DNA of 11,017 bases, taken from Candidatus Altimarinota bacterium. GTDB lineage: Bacteria; Patescibacteriota; Gracilibacteria; JAHISY01. The position numbers and the translations under genes are program-made. Positions 1-7,043 of this stretch are shown here, one piece after another (the stretch's first letter is position 1; the number at the start of each line of letters is the position of its first letter). The notes below the pieces were generated by a model. That model was not told the DNA's origin. It saw only the letters and a program-made list of their open reading frames with translations, and did no database searches. The stretch covers positions 1 through 11,017 of the forward strand of contig JAGLJE010000034.1 in NCBI GenBank assembly GCA_023142645.1, written 5' to 3'.

Positions 1-69
1 GTGGGACGAGCAAGTGAGGTAATTGTGGAAGGGGAGTTAGTGGTAAAGAAAGGTGAGTTGTTGAAATGA
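1..69 (+). CDS. C-terminal end of an unidentified protein (partial, runs off the left edge)
   Basis: Reading frame 1 is open from the first base to a TGA at 67-69, giving 22 residues that end in VIVEGELVVKKGELLK. The TGA overlaps the ATG of the next gene as ATGA, the usual sign of translational coupling, and this supports a real gene end rather than a chance open frame. The pattern of two short hydrophobic strands followed by a Gly-Glu-Leu-Leu end resembles the C-terminus of amidohydrolase-type enzymes, but 22 residues are too few to assign a family. It probably shares a transcript with the transporter downstream. Confidence 0.5.
   Translation: MGRASEVIVEGELVVKKGELLK
49..57 (+). promoter_or_regulatory. 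Shine-Dalgarno sequence of the transporter gene
   Basis: AAAGGTGAG lies about 8-9 nt before the ATG at 66 and is complementary to the 16S rRNA 3' end. It supports the start at 66. It stands out because the ribosomal genes on the other strand have no comparable site. Confidence 0.6.
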
Positions 70-809
70 TTTTTGATTTATATTCTCTCGCATTTTTCGG
101 AATCGCTTTCGTCGGTGGATTGATCGCCGTTCCGATTGGCGGAAGTTTTTTGCTAATAATTCCTGCATTTCTGCTGCTTGGTTTGAACGGCTTGCAGGTT
201 TTGCTACTTTCACGAATCTTTGCTGTCGCCGCAACTGGTAGCGGAAGCGCGTATTTTTTTGCGAATCACCGCGAACATTTCGACTGGCGAGTAATTTTCA
301 AATTTCTTTCCGGTAATTTTATCGGCTATATTTTTGCAGCGAAAATAGCAACTTCGATTGACATCGAAACACTCACTAAAATCATACCGTGGATTTTGTT
401 TATAGGAGCGATAATTTTATTGCGCGACTGGAAAATAAAAAAAATTCACCACCAAAAATTTTTCGCAAAATTACTGCCAATCTTCGGATTCCTACTTGGT
501 TTTTACGCAGGACTCGGTGGCGCACCAAGTGCACTTATTATTATGCTACTCACACTTGCGCTCGGCTGGGGAATGCACCGCGCGATTATGAATACACGAA
601 TAATTGAATTTTTTGGAAATGGAATCGCGGTAGCTGCCTACCTTTATTTTGGCGCGAAATTTACGGGGTTTGAGTTTCCTGTAATTTTAGGGGGATTACT
701 GGGAGGATTATTAGGCGCAAAAAGCACGCTGAAATCAAAACCAGTATGGCTCAAAAAAGCCTTCCTTGTTCTTGTCCTCATTTCAGCAGTTAAAATAACT
801 TTCTTTTAA
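66..809 (+). CDS. TauE/SafE-type (DUF81) membrane transporter
   Basis: A 247-residue, very hydrophobic protein with roughly seven to eight membrane segments (about 6-24, 27-48, 75-95, 105-120, 135-150, 153-170, 183-198, 204-220, 230-246). It shows the internal duplication of the TauE/SafE family: a Gly-rich first half-motif near 17-40 (PIGGSFLLIIPAFLLLGL) and a second near 141-168 (GLGGAPSALIIMLL). Family members are proposed to export sulfite or organosulfur anions, but substrates are rarely proven, so the substrate is left open. The start at 66 is fixed by ATGA overlap with the preceding gene and by a good Shine-Dalgarno sequence. Its TAA at 807-809 overlaps the TAA of rpsE on the opposite strand (shared TTAA). 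Length is normal for the family. Confidence 0.8.
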   Translation: MIFDLYSLAFFGIAFVGGLIAVPIGGSFLLIIPAFLLLGLNGLQVLLLSRIFAVAATGSGSAYFFANHREHFDWRVIFKFLSGNFIGYIFAAKIATSIDIETLTKIIPWILFIGAIILLRDWKIKKIHHQKFFAKLLPIFGFLLGFYAGLGGAPSALIIMLLTLALGWGMHRAIMNTRIIEFFGNGIAVAAYLYFGAKFTGFEFPVILGGLLGGLLGAKSTLKSKPVWLKKAFLVLVLISAVKITFF

Positions 810-1525
810 TTCTTTTTCTCTTCCATCTCTGTTTCCAGCCGACCTTTTTCTTTTTGGATTTTTTCTGCCGCTTTTTTCAATCCCGATTGTTCTTCAGGCT
901 TGCCTTTATCTTTCACCATCGGTTTTTTCATACGCGGTCGGCGACCAGCTTTCCCTGAATTTTTTTGCGCAGCCATCCGCTTCTTTTTTTCTTCCTCTTT
1001 TTGTTTTTTCAAATTCGCTACAAACTTCTTTGCAGCTTCGGTCATTTTTAATTCCGAAAGTAATTTCAACATTGCTTGTCCCATTACCACGCGATTTGAA
1101 GTTCCGAAATTTTTCGAAAGAATATTTTTCACCCCTGCCAGTTCCAACATTTTTCGCACTGCCGAACCGGCAATCAGACCGGTGCCGGGGGCTGCCGGCA
1201 GAATGAGGATCCGCGCAGCTTTAAATTTCAATTTAACAGGGTGGGGAACTGTGTCGTTGACAATCGGCACTTCGATTAAATTTTTCTTCGCTTCCGCTGC
1301 AGCTTTCCGTGCCGCGATTTGAACATCCGCACCCTTCCCAAGTCCAATTCCGACACGACCCGCACGATTACCGATAATTACCGTTGCGCGAAAACGCATT
1401 CTCCGTCCGCCCTTTACCACGCGTGTCACGCGATCGAGTTGCAGCATGTATTCCTCGAATTCTTTTTCTTCACGAGGAGAGCGAGAACGTCGACGACGTT
1501 TCTGATCAGTTTTGGGAGAATTCAT
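806..1525 (-). CDS. rpsE: 30S ribosomal protein S5, with C-terminal extension
   Basis: S5 binds 16S rRNA near the decoding centre and, with S3 and S4, lines the mRNA entry channel. The product is 239 residues against about 160-170 usual. The N-terminal double-stranded-RNA-binding part is recognisable at about 30-95 (VTRVVKGGRRMRF, then GLGKGADVQIAARKA), and the S5 C-terminal fold at about 97-165 (PAAPGTGLIAGSAVRKMLELAG). Residues from about 172 on are a Lys/Glu/Arg-rich tail of some 65 residues that ends in KEKGRLETEMEEKKN, closely matching the end of S3. It starts with ATG 12 nt after L18, without a Shine-Dalgarno sequence. It is the last gene of the cluster: no L30, L15 or SecY follows, and a convergent transporter gene ends in the same TTAA. 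Confidence 0.97.
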   Translation of the reverse strand: MNSPKTDQKRRRRSRSPREEKEFEEYMLQLDRVTRVVKGGRRMRFRATVIIGNRAGRVGIGLGKGADVQIAARKAAAEAKKNLIEVPIVNDTVPHPVKLKFKAARILILPAAPGTGLIAGSAVRKMLELAGVKNILSKNFGTSNRVVMGQAMLKLLSELKMTEAAKKFVANLKKQKEEEKKKRMAAQKNSGKAGRRPRMKKPMVKDKGKPEEQSGLKKAAEKIQKEKGRLETEMEEKKN

Positions 1526-1537
1526 TTTTTCAAAAAA

Positions 1538-1885
1538 TTAAAATTTCAATCCAACCACACGTGCAGCTTCGGCGAGAATTTTAACACGACCGGCATACGG
1601 GAATCCGCCGCGATCAAAAACCACGCTTTCGATTTTCGAGATTTTCGCGGCTTCCGCCACCAATTTACCGACCTCAGATGCTCGCTCACTCTTCGAACCC
1701 TTTTTAATTTTGAGCGAACTCGCAGAAGCGAGAGTTTTTCCCGCAGAATCATCAATAATTTGCACATAAATTTCATTCAAGCTTTTGAAAACAACAAGTC
1801 GCGGTTTCACGGAAGTTCCCGAAATTCGCGCACGAATTCGCCGTTTCCGTGCCTGACGATCGAGAAGTTTTTTTGCAGTTTTCAT
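1538..1885 (-). CDS. rplR: 50S ribosomal protein L18
   Basis: L18 binds 5S rRNA in the central protuberance. The 115-residue product has the family's start ([18 protein letters not shown]), the [14 protein letters not shown] segment near 27-40, and the C-terminal [20 protein letters not shown] signature near 90-109. The frame is open a further 69 codons upstream, but that stretch lies inside rplF and is not L18-like, so the ATG at 1885, which matches the family start, is used. It begins 10 nt after the L6 stop and has no Shine-Dalgarno sequence. Length and sequence are ordinary, and it has no charged tail. Confidence 0.96.
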   Translation of the reverse strand: MKTAKKLLDRQARKRRIRARISGTSVKPRLVVFKSLNEIYVQIIDDSAGKTLASASSLKIKKGSKSERASEVGKLVAEAAKISKIESVVFDRGGFPYAGRVKILAEAARVVGLKF

Positions 1886-1895
1886 AAATTTAAAA

Positions 1896-2453
1896 TTAAG
1901 CCGCGCCTGCTCCACCCGCTGCCGATTTTCCAGCCTTGCGTGGAATGTATTCACCTTCATACGCGATACCCTTACCCTTGTAAGGCTCCGGTTTCCGCCA
2001 CTTTCGAATGTTGGCGGCAGTCTCACCGACGAGTTGCTTGTCGATGCCGCGAACCACAATCGTATTTTTCTTTGGATCGACTTCGAATTCAATTCCCATG
2101 GGAGCTTTCACTTCGATAGGATGCGAGAATCCAAGCTGCAATTCTAAATCTTTTCCTTTCAAAGCGGATTTATAGCCCACGCCGGTGATGATGAGTTTTT
2201 TTGAAAATCCATTCATCACTCCTTCAATCATATTTGCGATGAGAGTACGTGAAAGTCCCCATAGCGACCGCGCTTCTTTTGACTCGTTTTGCGGTACGAC
2301 GACGAGTGTTTCACCATCCTTTTTGATTTCAACTAGTTTATGAAATTTCTGGGAAAGCTCGCCTTTCGGGCCTTTCACTTTCACCTCGTTTCTAGAAATT
2401 TCAATAGAAACTTCGGAGGGAATAGGAACGGGATTTTTGCCAATTCTGGACAA
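1896..2453 (-). CDS. rplF: 50S ribosomal protein L6
   Basis: L6 binds 23S rRNA near the sarcin-ricin loop and factor-binding site. The 185-residue product starts with the classic [12 protein letters not shown], has VKGPKGELS at about 31-39, and ends with the conserved [22 protein letters not shown] short Ala/Gly tail (AAGGAGAA) follows. The start codon is TTG, chosen because it gives exactly the family N-terminus. The 103-nt gap upstream to S8 is the longest between two genes of the cluster and holds a heptamer repeat and a possible internal promoter. Confidence 0.97.
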   Translation of the reverse strand: MSRIGKNPVPIPSEVSIEISRNEVKVKGPKGELSQKFHKLVEIKKDGETLVVVPQNESKEARSLWGLSRTLIANMIEGVMNGFSKKLIITGVGYKSALKGKDLELQLGFSHPIEVKAPMGIEFEVDPKKNTIVVRGIDKQLVGETAANIRKWRKPEPYKGKGIAYEGEYIPRKAGKSAAGGAGAA

Positions 2454-2455
2454 GG

Positions 2456-2483
2456 AATAAGTAAGAATTATAAATTAAGAATT
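2456..2483. repeat. Four tandem 7-nt AT-rich units before rplF
   Basis: Plus-strand units AATAAGT, AAGAATT, ATAAATT and AAGAATT follow one another without gaps. In the mRNA sense they lie immediately before the TTG start of L6. Related arrays occur in several other spacers of this operon. Confidence 0.55.
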
Positions 2484-2499
2484 TTTTTTAGAATTGAAA

Positions 2500-2505
2500 A
2501 TTATA
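2500..2505 (-). promoter_or_regulatory. Possible -10 box of an internal promoter before rplF
   Basis: A perfect TATAAT lies on the minus strand in the 103-nt S8-L6 gap, about 47 nt before the L6 start. No convincing -35 hexamer is present at the proper distance, and the region is AT-rich, so this may be chance. Confidence 0.2.
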
Positions 2506-2556
2506 GTAGTGAGGATTTTACGGATTTCGATACTTTCAGCAATCAATTTTTTGCTT

Positions 2557-2937
2557 TTAATAAACTTCACAAATTATTTCTCCTCCAACTCCTTTTTCTT
2601 TCGCTTCGGAATTCGTGAGAAATCCAGTACTTGTCGAGATTACCGCGATTCCGAGGTCGGACAAAACCGGCTTGATTTCGCTCGCTTTCGAATAAATTCT
2701 TCGACCCGGCTTGCTGATCCGGCGAAAAGTAAAAGTGCTGTTGATTCGAAGCTCTACTTCAATTTCCGGAAATTTCTCACCTTTTGACTCCTTCACTTTT
2801 TTTACGAATTCATTTTTCTCTAAAACTTTAAGAATCGCGAGTTTCTGTTTCGAATGCGGAATGATTACCTGCGGTTTCCGCGCATGCTGCGCGTTGCGGA
2901 TGCGGGTGAGCATGTCGGCAACTGGATCTGTTGTCAT
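2557..2937 (-). CDS. rpsH: 30S ribosomal protein S8
   Basis: S8 binds the central domain of 16S rRNA and in E. coli also represses the spc operon. The 126-residue product starts MTTDPVADMLTRIRNAQHAR and ends with the signature ISTSTGFLTNSEAKEKG...GGEIICEVY, both typical of the family. Length is normal and there is no tail. ATG start, preceded directly by AT-rich repeat sequence (AAATTAAGAAT on the plus strand abuts the ATG) and by no Shine-Dalgarno sequence. Confidence 0.97.
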   Translation of the reverse strand: MTTDPVADMLTRIRNAQHARKPQVIIPHSKQKLAILKVLEKNEFVKKVKESKGEKFPEIEVELRINSTFTFRRISKPGRRIYSKASEIKPVLSDLGIAVISTSTGFLTNSEAKEKGVGGEIICEVY

Positions 2938-2967
2938 AAATTAAGAATGATGAAAATAATTTTTACC

Positions 2968-2988
2968 TTATAATTTATAATTTAAAAA
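2968..2988. repeat. Three tandem 7-nt AT-rich units between rpsN and rpsH
   Basis: Plus-strand units TTATAAT, TTATAAT and TTAAAAA lie directly after the S14 stop codon in the mRNA sense, in a 51-nt spacer. They belong to the same class of spacer arrays seen elsewhere in the operon. Confidence 0.5.
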
Positions 2989-3213
2989 TTACCAACTGGC
3001 TTTTTTTACTCCTACGATCTCTCCTCTAGAAGCCAATTCGCGGAAACAAATTCGGCACATTTCGAATTTTCGCATGTAGCCGTGGCTTCTTCCGCAAATT
3101 CGACAGCGGTTCACTATGCGCGTAGCTTTTTTCGGTTTCACACCAGCCGCGAGTGCGTTTGCGATACCACGTTTAAACTTTTCAGCTTTTACGATACGTG
3201 AGGTTTTTGCCAT
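2989..3213 (-). CDS. rpsN: 30S ribosomal protein S14, zinc-binding type, slightly long
   Basis: S14 sits in the 30S head near S3 and S10. The 74-residue product has two CxxC pairs (Cys37/Cys40 and Cys53/Cys56) in [14 protein letters not shown] and CRICFREL, the zinc ribbon of type-Z S14, and the conserved end VGVKKASW. Type-Z proteins are usually about 61 residues; the extra 13 or so lie between the N-terminus and the first CxxC. The open frame extends 21 codons further upstream, but only the ATG at 3213 gives the family start MAKTS, and it lies 10 nt after the L5 stop, so it is preferred. Confidence 0.95.
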   Translation of the reverse strand: MAKTSRIVKAEKFKRGIANALAAGVKPKKATRIVNRCRICGRSHGYMRKFEMCRICFRELASRGEIVGVKKASW

Positions 3214-3223
3214 TTTGAAAAAA

Positions 3224-3982
3224 TTATTTTTTAGAATCTTGAGAATCTTTTTCTTTCGACTTTTCCGAATCTTCATCCTCCTCGCTCGCAGCCTCTTCTT
3301 TCGGCTTCTCTTCTTTTATTAATCCTTCCGCTTTCGCAGCTTCTTCCGCAGCAGCGCGCGCCTCTTTTTCCGCTTCTTTGCGCGCTTTTTCTGCTGAATC
3401 TTCTTTCGAAGTATCTTTTTGAAAAGGAAATCCAAGTGCAGCGAGTAACGCTTTTGCTTCTTCGTCTGAATTCGCAGTCGTACAAATCGTGATTTCGATT
3501 CCGTGAACAAATTCCGCATCTTCGGGTTTCACCTCTGGGAAAACAGTGTAATCTTTCAGTCCGATTGAATAATTTCCATTGCCGTCGAAACTTTTCAACG
3601 ACAGTCCGCGGAAGTCGCGAACGCGGGGGATAGCGATGTTGACAAGTTTGTTGATGAAATCGAGTGCGCGATTACCCCGCAAAGTGACAGAAAGACCGAT
3701 AACCATTCCCTCACGCAGTTTGAAATTCGAAATCGCTTTTTTTGACTTATGAGTGCGCGGTTTTTGACCGGTAATTGTTGCGATATTTTTCGAAATTTTC
3801 TCAAGCATCCCTTCATCCATCGCGTTACTCGAACCGCTTTTCCGTGCAATTTTCCCGACACCTACGGAAACTTTTACTTTAGAAATCTGTGGAATCGCGT
3901 GCAGATTTTTGATCCCAAGTTCTTTCCCCACTTTCGGGAGGATTTCTTTCTTTACGGTTGCGGAGAGGTCTGTTGGATTCAT
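3224..3982 (-). CDS. rplE: 50S ribosomal protein L5, with C-terminal extension
   Basis: L5 binds 5S rRNA and forms a bridge to the small subunit. With the ATG at 3982 the protein has 252 residues; the core (1 to about 189) shows [42 protein letters not shown] and FPEV, all L5 signatures. About 63 residues of Glu/Lys/Ala-rich sequence follow, ending in KDSQDSKK. Another ATG at 4012 would add ten residues, but 3982 overlaps the TGA of the preceding 82-residue gene as ATGA and gives the family's normal N-terminal length, so it is preferred. The tail starts with an [17 protein letters not shown] segment that looks helical and is followed by an acidic, Ser-rich end. Confidence 0.95.
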   Translation of the reverse strand: MNPTDLSATVKKEILPKVGKELGIKNLHAIPQISKVKVSVGVGKIARKSGSSNAMDEGMLEKISKNIATITGQKPRTHKSKKAISNFKLREGMVIGLSVTLRGNRALDFINKLVNIAIPRVRDFRGLSLKSFDGNGNYSIGLKDYTVFPEVKPEDAEFVHGIEITICTTANSDEEAKALLAALGFPFQKDTSKEDSAEKARKEAEKEARAAAEEAAKAEGLIKEEKPKEEAASEEDEDSEKSKEKDSQDSKK

Positions 3983-4227
3983 TTTATTAATTCTTTGAAT
4001 AGTTTTTCCCATTTGTCTCCTTCGACTGAATTCAATATAGATTTTTTATCTACGAGAACTTCTTCATTATCTATCGAAATCATCGTAATTCTTGTTCTCA
4101 CCTTTTTACCTAGTTTTAATATCGTATTCTTCAGTGTCTCTTCTTGTGTCTCACCGTAAGGTGGAAAGACTTCCACAGTTCGATCAGACTTTCCCTGAAA
4201 TCGAAATTCAATTTTTCTAAGTGACAA
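3979..4227 (-). CDS. Small protein of unknown function between L24 and L5
   Basis: An 82-residue gene occupies the place where L24 and L5 are normally adjacent. It starts with TTG only 2 nt after the L24 stop and its TGA overlaps the L5 ATG as ATGA, so it is surely cotranscribed and probably translationally coupled. I do not recognise the family. By eye the order is strand (4-10), strand (17-21), helix (27-43), strand (45-52), strand (56-59), helix (61-82), a small alpha/beta fold. There are no Cys, no signal peptide and no membrane segment, so it is likely cytoplasmic. Charge is mixed (many Lys and Glu). It could be a lineage-specific ribosome-associated protein or assembly factor, but this rests on position alone. 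Confidence 0.7.
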   Translation of the reverse strand: MSLRKIEFRFQGKSDRTVEVFPPYGETQEETLKNTILKLGKKVRTRITMISIDNEEVLVDKKSILNSVEGDKWEKLFKELIK

Positions 4228-4229
4228 CT

Positions 4230-4565
4230 TTATCTCTTTTTAGATAATTTGGGGTTAATAATTCCTTCGCTGCACTTTTTACAGAAACGCGCTTTTTTAC
4301 CATTTTCGAGTTTTTTGAATCCCACTCGTGTGGATTTTTTACAACTCGGGCAGATGAGTTTTACATTCGAAACATCAATCGCCTTCTCAAATTTAATAAT
4401 TTGACCAGGTGTACCATCCGCACGTTTCTTAATATGCTTTGTCACAATATTCACTTTTTCCACCACGATTTTTCGGGCAGAATGGTCGGCACGCATCACT
4501 TTGCCGGTCTTGCCTTTATCTTTTCCGGCGGTGATTAAAACGGTATCGGAGGAGAGAATTTTCAT
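4230..4565 (-). CDS. rplX: 50S ribosomal protein L24
   Basis: L24 is an early assembly initiator on 23S rRNA and lies near the peptide exit tunnel. The 111-residue product has the KOW motif at about 5-35 (VLITAGKDKGKTGKVMRAD) and the family segment NIVTKHIKKR. Its C-terminal half carries two CxxC pairs (Cys72/Cys75, Cys95/Cys98: CPSC and CKKC), a zinc ribbon seen in many bacterial L24 proteins. ATG start 6 nt after L14. The next gene is not L5 but the 82-residue unknown gene. Confidence 0.97.
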   Translation of the reverse strand: MKILSSDTVLITAGKDKGKTGKVMRADHSARKIVVEKVNIVTKHIKKRADGTPGQIIKFEKAIDVSNVKLICPSCKKSTRVGFKKLENGKKARFCKKCSEGIINPKLSKKR

Positions 4566-4571
4566 ATTTTT

Positions 4572-4940
4572 TTATAAAACTTCCGGAGCTTGAGAAATAA
4601 TTTTTTGATAACCACGTTCGCGTAGCTCGCGGGCAATCGGACCAAATACACGCGTACCTTTCGGCTCACCTTTCTCATCGATAATCACCACTGCATTTTC
4701 ATCGAAACGGAGATAGCTGCCATCTTTTCGACGAATCGCATCTTTCGTACGTACGAGCACCGCCCGCTGAACACTTTTCTTCTTTGCAATCGCTTTCGGT
4801 GTGGCTTGCTTCACTGAGACGACAATTTTGTCGCCGATACGCGCATACCTTCTTTTTGAACCGCCGAGAACCTTGAAGCATTGTACAAGCTTCGCTCCAG
4901 TGTTGTCGGCTACTGCGAGAAGTGTTTCAGGTTGGATCAC
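4572..4940 (-). CDS. rplN: 50S ribosomal protein L14
   Basis: L14 contacts the 30S subunit in an intersubunit bridge and is the docking site of RsfS. The 122-residue product is canonical from end to end: [17 protein letters not shown], then [34 protein letters not shown], and [20 protein letters not shown]. The start codon is GTG, chosen because it gives the exact family N-terminus and length. There is no Shine-Dalgarno sequence; the 20-nt spacer before it is AT-only repeat sequence. No tail. Confidence 0.98.
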   Translation of the reverse strand: MIQPETLLAVADNTGAKLVQCFKVLGGSKRRYARIGDKIVVSVKQATPKAIAKKKSVQRAVLVRTKDAIRRKDGSYLRFDENAVVIIDEKGEPKGTRVFGPIARELRERGYQKIISQAPEVL

Positions 4941-4968
4941 AATTAATTTAATATTAAAATTTAAGATT
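4941..4968. repeat. Four degenerate 7-nt AT-rich units between rpsQ and rplN
   Basis: Plus-strand units AATTAAT, TTAATAT, TAAAATT and TAAGATT fill the whole spacer and run into the last codons of S17. The units are more degenerate than in other spacers. Confidence 0.35.
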
Positions 4969-5404
4969 TAGACTTTTCTTCAGAATTTTCTGAATCTTCA
5001 ACTTCTCCTTTTTTAACTTTCTTCTCAATTTCGCTTGAATTTTCTGAATTTTTAATTTTCTCTTCTTTTTTTACTTCAACTTTTGGAGCTGTTTTTTCTT
5101 TCGCCACTGATTCTTTCAATTCTTTTTCCGAATCGCTCTCTACCGCTGCGGGTTGATCAACAACTCTCGCATTTTTCGAAAGAATCTTTTCAAGCTTCCA
5201 AGTTTTCTTTTTCGAAATCGGTTTCGACTCCACAATTTCCACCACATCTCCGACTTGCGCCTCGTTCTTCTCATCATGCGCGTGAAATTTCTTGCTCACG
5301 CGATAATTCTTTTTATAGATAGGGTGTCGCACTGCACGATCCACTTTTATTACAATGGTTTTATCGCTCGTGTCCGAGATGACAGTTCCTTGTTTGCTTC
5401 GCAT
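4961..5404 (-). CDS. rpsQ: 30S ribosomal protein S17, with long C-terminal extension
   Basis: S17 is a primary 16S rRNA binder in the 30S body. The 147-residue product has a normal core (1 to about 83) with the OB-fold signatures [20 protein letters not shown] and [23 protein letters not shown]. About 64 residues of low-complexity sequence follow, rich in Glu, Lys, Ser and Val, ending in SEEKSKS. The tail nearly doubles the family's usual length. ATG start 14 nt after L29. It lacks a Shine-Dalgarno sequence. Confidence 0.96.
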   Translation of the reverse strand: MRSKQGTVISDTSDKTIVIKVDRAVRHPIYKKNYRVSKKFHAHDEKNEAQVGDVVEIVESKPISKKKTWKLEKILSKNARVVDQPAAVESDSEKELKESVAKEKTAPKVEVKKEEKIKNSENSSEIEKKVKKGEVEDSENSEEKSKS

Positions 5405-5418
5405 TTTTGAGAATTAAA

Positions 5419-5844
5419 TTAAGATTCCTTTTCTTCCGTTTTCTTTTTTCGTGAGAAAAATCCTTTTTTTTCAACTTTCTTAACTTTCACATCTTTCGAT
5501 GATTTTGCTTCGACTTTTTCCGCCACTTGCTCTGCCTTCTCAACTTTTTTCTCCGCTTTCTTTTTCTTCGAAGTTTGCGCTTTTTCGATCATAGAATGCA
5601 TCTCTTCTGTTTTTTTCGTAACTTCGCTCGAAGTTTTTTCCACTTTTTCACCGAGCTGTTTTCTTCGCCGCAATTCGGTAAGCATCTGCGCGATATATTT
5701 ACGGAGTGCTTTCACAATGTGTGTATCTTTCAAATGTTTCGTCCGCACTCCCATTTTTTGGCGGAAAAGCGAGTTCCTCGCATTTTCAATCTCATCTAGG
5801 AGATCGCGATCCGAAAGTTGCGCGATTTCAGAATAAAGTAGCAT
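5419..5844 (-). CDS. rpmC: 50S ribosomal protein L29, with long C-terminal extension
   Basis: L29 lies beside L23 at the mouth of the peptide exit tunnel. The core is residues 1 to about 64: LLYSEIAQLSDRDLLDEIE, then RQKMGVRTKHLKDTHIVKALRKYIAQMLTEL, the two-helix hairpin typical of L29. A further 77 residues or so are Lys/Glu/Val/Ala-rich (repeats of KVEK and KAEK type), ending KKGFFSRKKKTEEKES. The whole is more than twice the family's usual length. The ATG follows the L16 stop after a single base, so translation of the two is likely coupled. Confidence 0.95.
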   Translation of the reverse strand: MLLYSEIAQLSDRDLLDEIENARNSLFRQKMGVRTKHLKDTHIVKALRKYIAQMLTELRRRKQLGEKVEKTSSEVTKKTEEMHSMIEKAQTSKKKKAEKKVEKAEQVAEKVEAKSSKDVKVKKVEKKGFFSRKKKTEEKES

Positions 5845-5845
5845 T

Positions 5846-6265
5846 TTATTTATGAATGGCAGTTACGAATCGAGTTTTGGCGGGAAGTTTGTGGCTGGCG
5901 AGAGTGAAAGCTTCTTGAGCTTGTGTTTCGCTAACCCCCTCAAGTTCGAAGACCACAGTTCCTGGTTTGAGAGATGCCACATAGTGTTCCACCGAACCTT
6001 TTCCTGATCCCATCGGTACCTCCGCCGCTTTTCGAGTGATTGGTTTGTGCGGGAAGACGCGAATCCAAAGTTTGCCGCCTCTTTTTAAATATCGAGTAAT
6101 CGTTCGTCTCGCCGCCTCGATTTGACGAGAGGTGAGTTCGGCTTTTTGAGTCAATTTCAACCCATATGTTCCGAATGCAACTCGGCTTCCGCGCGTTGCT
6201 ACACCTTTCAGCGAACCACGGTTGCGATGCCACTTTCGATATTTCGTCTTTTTAGGAAAAAGCAT
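5846..6265 (-). CDS. rplP: 50S ribosomal protein L16
   Basis: L16 sits near the A-site tRNA elbow and completes the peptidyl-transferase region late in assembly. The 139-residue product starts [17 protein letters not shown] and has [40 protein letters not shown] and [18 protein letters not shown]. Length is normal and there is no tail. At the position of E. coli Arg81 (just before MGxGKG) this protein has Pro84, so the hydroxylation known there in E. coli cannot occur. ATG start 6 nt after S3. Confidence 0.98.
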   Translation of the reverse strand: MLFPKKTKYRKWHRNRGSLKGVATRGSRVAFGTYGLKLTQKAELTSRQIEAARRTITRYLKRGGKLWIRVFPHKPITRKAAEVPMGSGKGSVEHYVASLKPGTVVFELEGVSETQAQEAFTLASHKLPAKTRFVTAIHK

Positions 6266-6271
6266 TTTAAA

Positions 6272-7018
6272 TTATTTTTTAGTAGCTTCGAGCTCCTTTT
6301 CTAATCGACCTTTTTCTTCTTTTTGCGAAGAGTCTTTCCTTGATTCTGCCAACCAACTTTGATCTTCTTCATGTTGTGCGGAAGCTGTATCTTTCGTAAA
6401 CACTTCGCCTTTGTAAACCCACACTTTCACGCCAATTTGACCATATGTCGTCCGTGCCGGTATCTCGCCGTATTCGACATCCGCTCGAATCGTATGAAGA
6501 GGAATGTTGCCGTCTTTGAAAGTTTCTTCGCGGGAAATATCAGCTCCGTTCAATCTTCCCGCTACGCGAATTTTGATTCCCCGTAATCCCGCTTCCATTC
6601 CTTTTTTCACAGCCTGCTTAGCCGCTCGTCGGAACGGCATTCTCCGCTCAATTTGATTTGCGACCGACTCAGCAATCAACTGGGCGAAAGCATCCGGCTT
6701 GCTGACCTCGACGATGTTAATTTCGATTTTATCGCCGAATTGTTGCTCTATATCAGATTTCAATTCTTCAAGCGCAATACCTTGCCGACCGATTACCATC
6801 CCCGGTTTCGAGGTGAAAACATTCACTTTTACATTACCGGAGCTGCGCTCAATTTCGATCTCGCCGATTCCGCTTTCTTTCAGCCGCTCTTTAATCGCTT
6901 TTCGAAGTGTGATATCACGGTGGAGAAGATTCGCGTAATCTTTTTTGGAGAACCATCGTGAACTCCACGATTTGATCACTCCGATACGAAACGATTTTGG
7001 ATTGACTTTTTGACCCAC
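6272..7018 (-). CDS. rpsC: 30S ribosomal protein S3, with C-terminal extension
   Basis: S3 lies at the mRNA entry pore and takes part in the ribosomal helicase activity. The 248-residue product starts MGQKVNPKSFRIGVIKSW, has the KH domain with its GxxG loop (MVIGRQG, 74-80), and the C-terminal domain with QAVKKGMEAGLRGIKIRVAGRLNGADISR and GQIGVKVWVYKGE (about 135-205). Some 40 further residues are hydrophilic and end in EKGRLEKELEATKK, which matches the end of S5. The start codon is GTG, which gives the family N-terminus exactly. It follows L22 after a 17-nt AT-rich repeat spacer. Confidence 0.98.
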   Translation of the reverse strand: MGQKVNPKSFRIGVIKSWSSRWFSKKDYANLLHRDITLRKAIKERLKESGIGEIEIERSSGNVKVNVFTSKPGMVIGRQGIALEELKSDIEQQFGDKIEINIVEVSKPDAFAQLIAESVANQIERRMPFRRAAKQAVKKGMEAGLRGIKIRVAGRLNGADISREETFKDGNIPLHTIRADVEYGEIPARTTYGQIGVKVWVYKGEVFTKDTASAQHEEDQSWLAESRKDSSQKEEKGRLEKELEATKK

Positions 7019-7022
7019 AGGA

Positions 7023-7043
7023 TAAAAATTAAGAATTAAGAAT
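7023..7043. repeat. Three tandem 7-nt AT-rich units between rplV and rpsC
   Basis: Plus-strand units TAAAAAT, TAAGAAT and TAAGAAT fill the spacer and include the L22 stop codon and last serine codon. The 11-mer AAATTAAGAAT (7026-7036) recurs exactly at 2472-2482 and 2938-2948. Confidence 0.5.

Noticed and set aside
1538..2092. Longer start for L18 (184 residues)
   Set aside because: The first 69 codons overlap rplF and are not L18-like; the ATG at 1885 gives the family start.
1319..2119. Long plus-strand open frames antisense to ribosomal genes (also at 900-1322 and 7067-7552)
   Set aside because: They lie opposite conserved ribosomal genes, have low-complexity or Phe/Arg-rich translations, and resemble no family. 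They follow from the codon use of the true genes.
2538..2555. Small hairpin AGCAA/TTGCT after rpsH
   Set aside because: Only 5 bp with an 8-nt loop and no U-tract on the coding strand, so not an intrinsic terminator.
3224..4012. Longer start for L5 at 4012
   Set aside because: Would add ten residues and a 34-nt overlap with the previous gene; ATGA coupling at 3982 fits better, though 4012 is not excluded.
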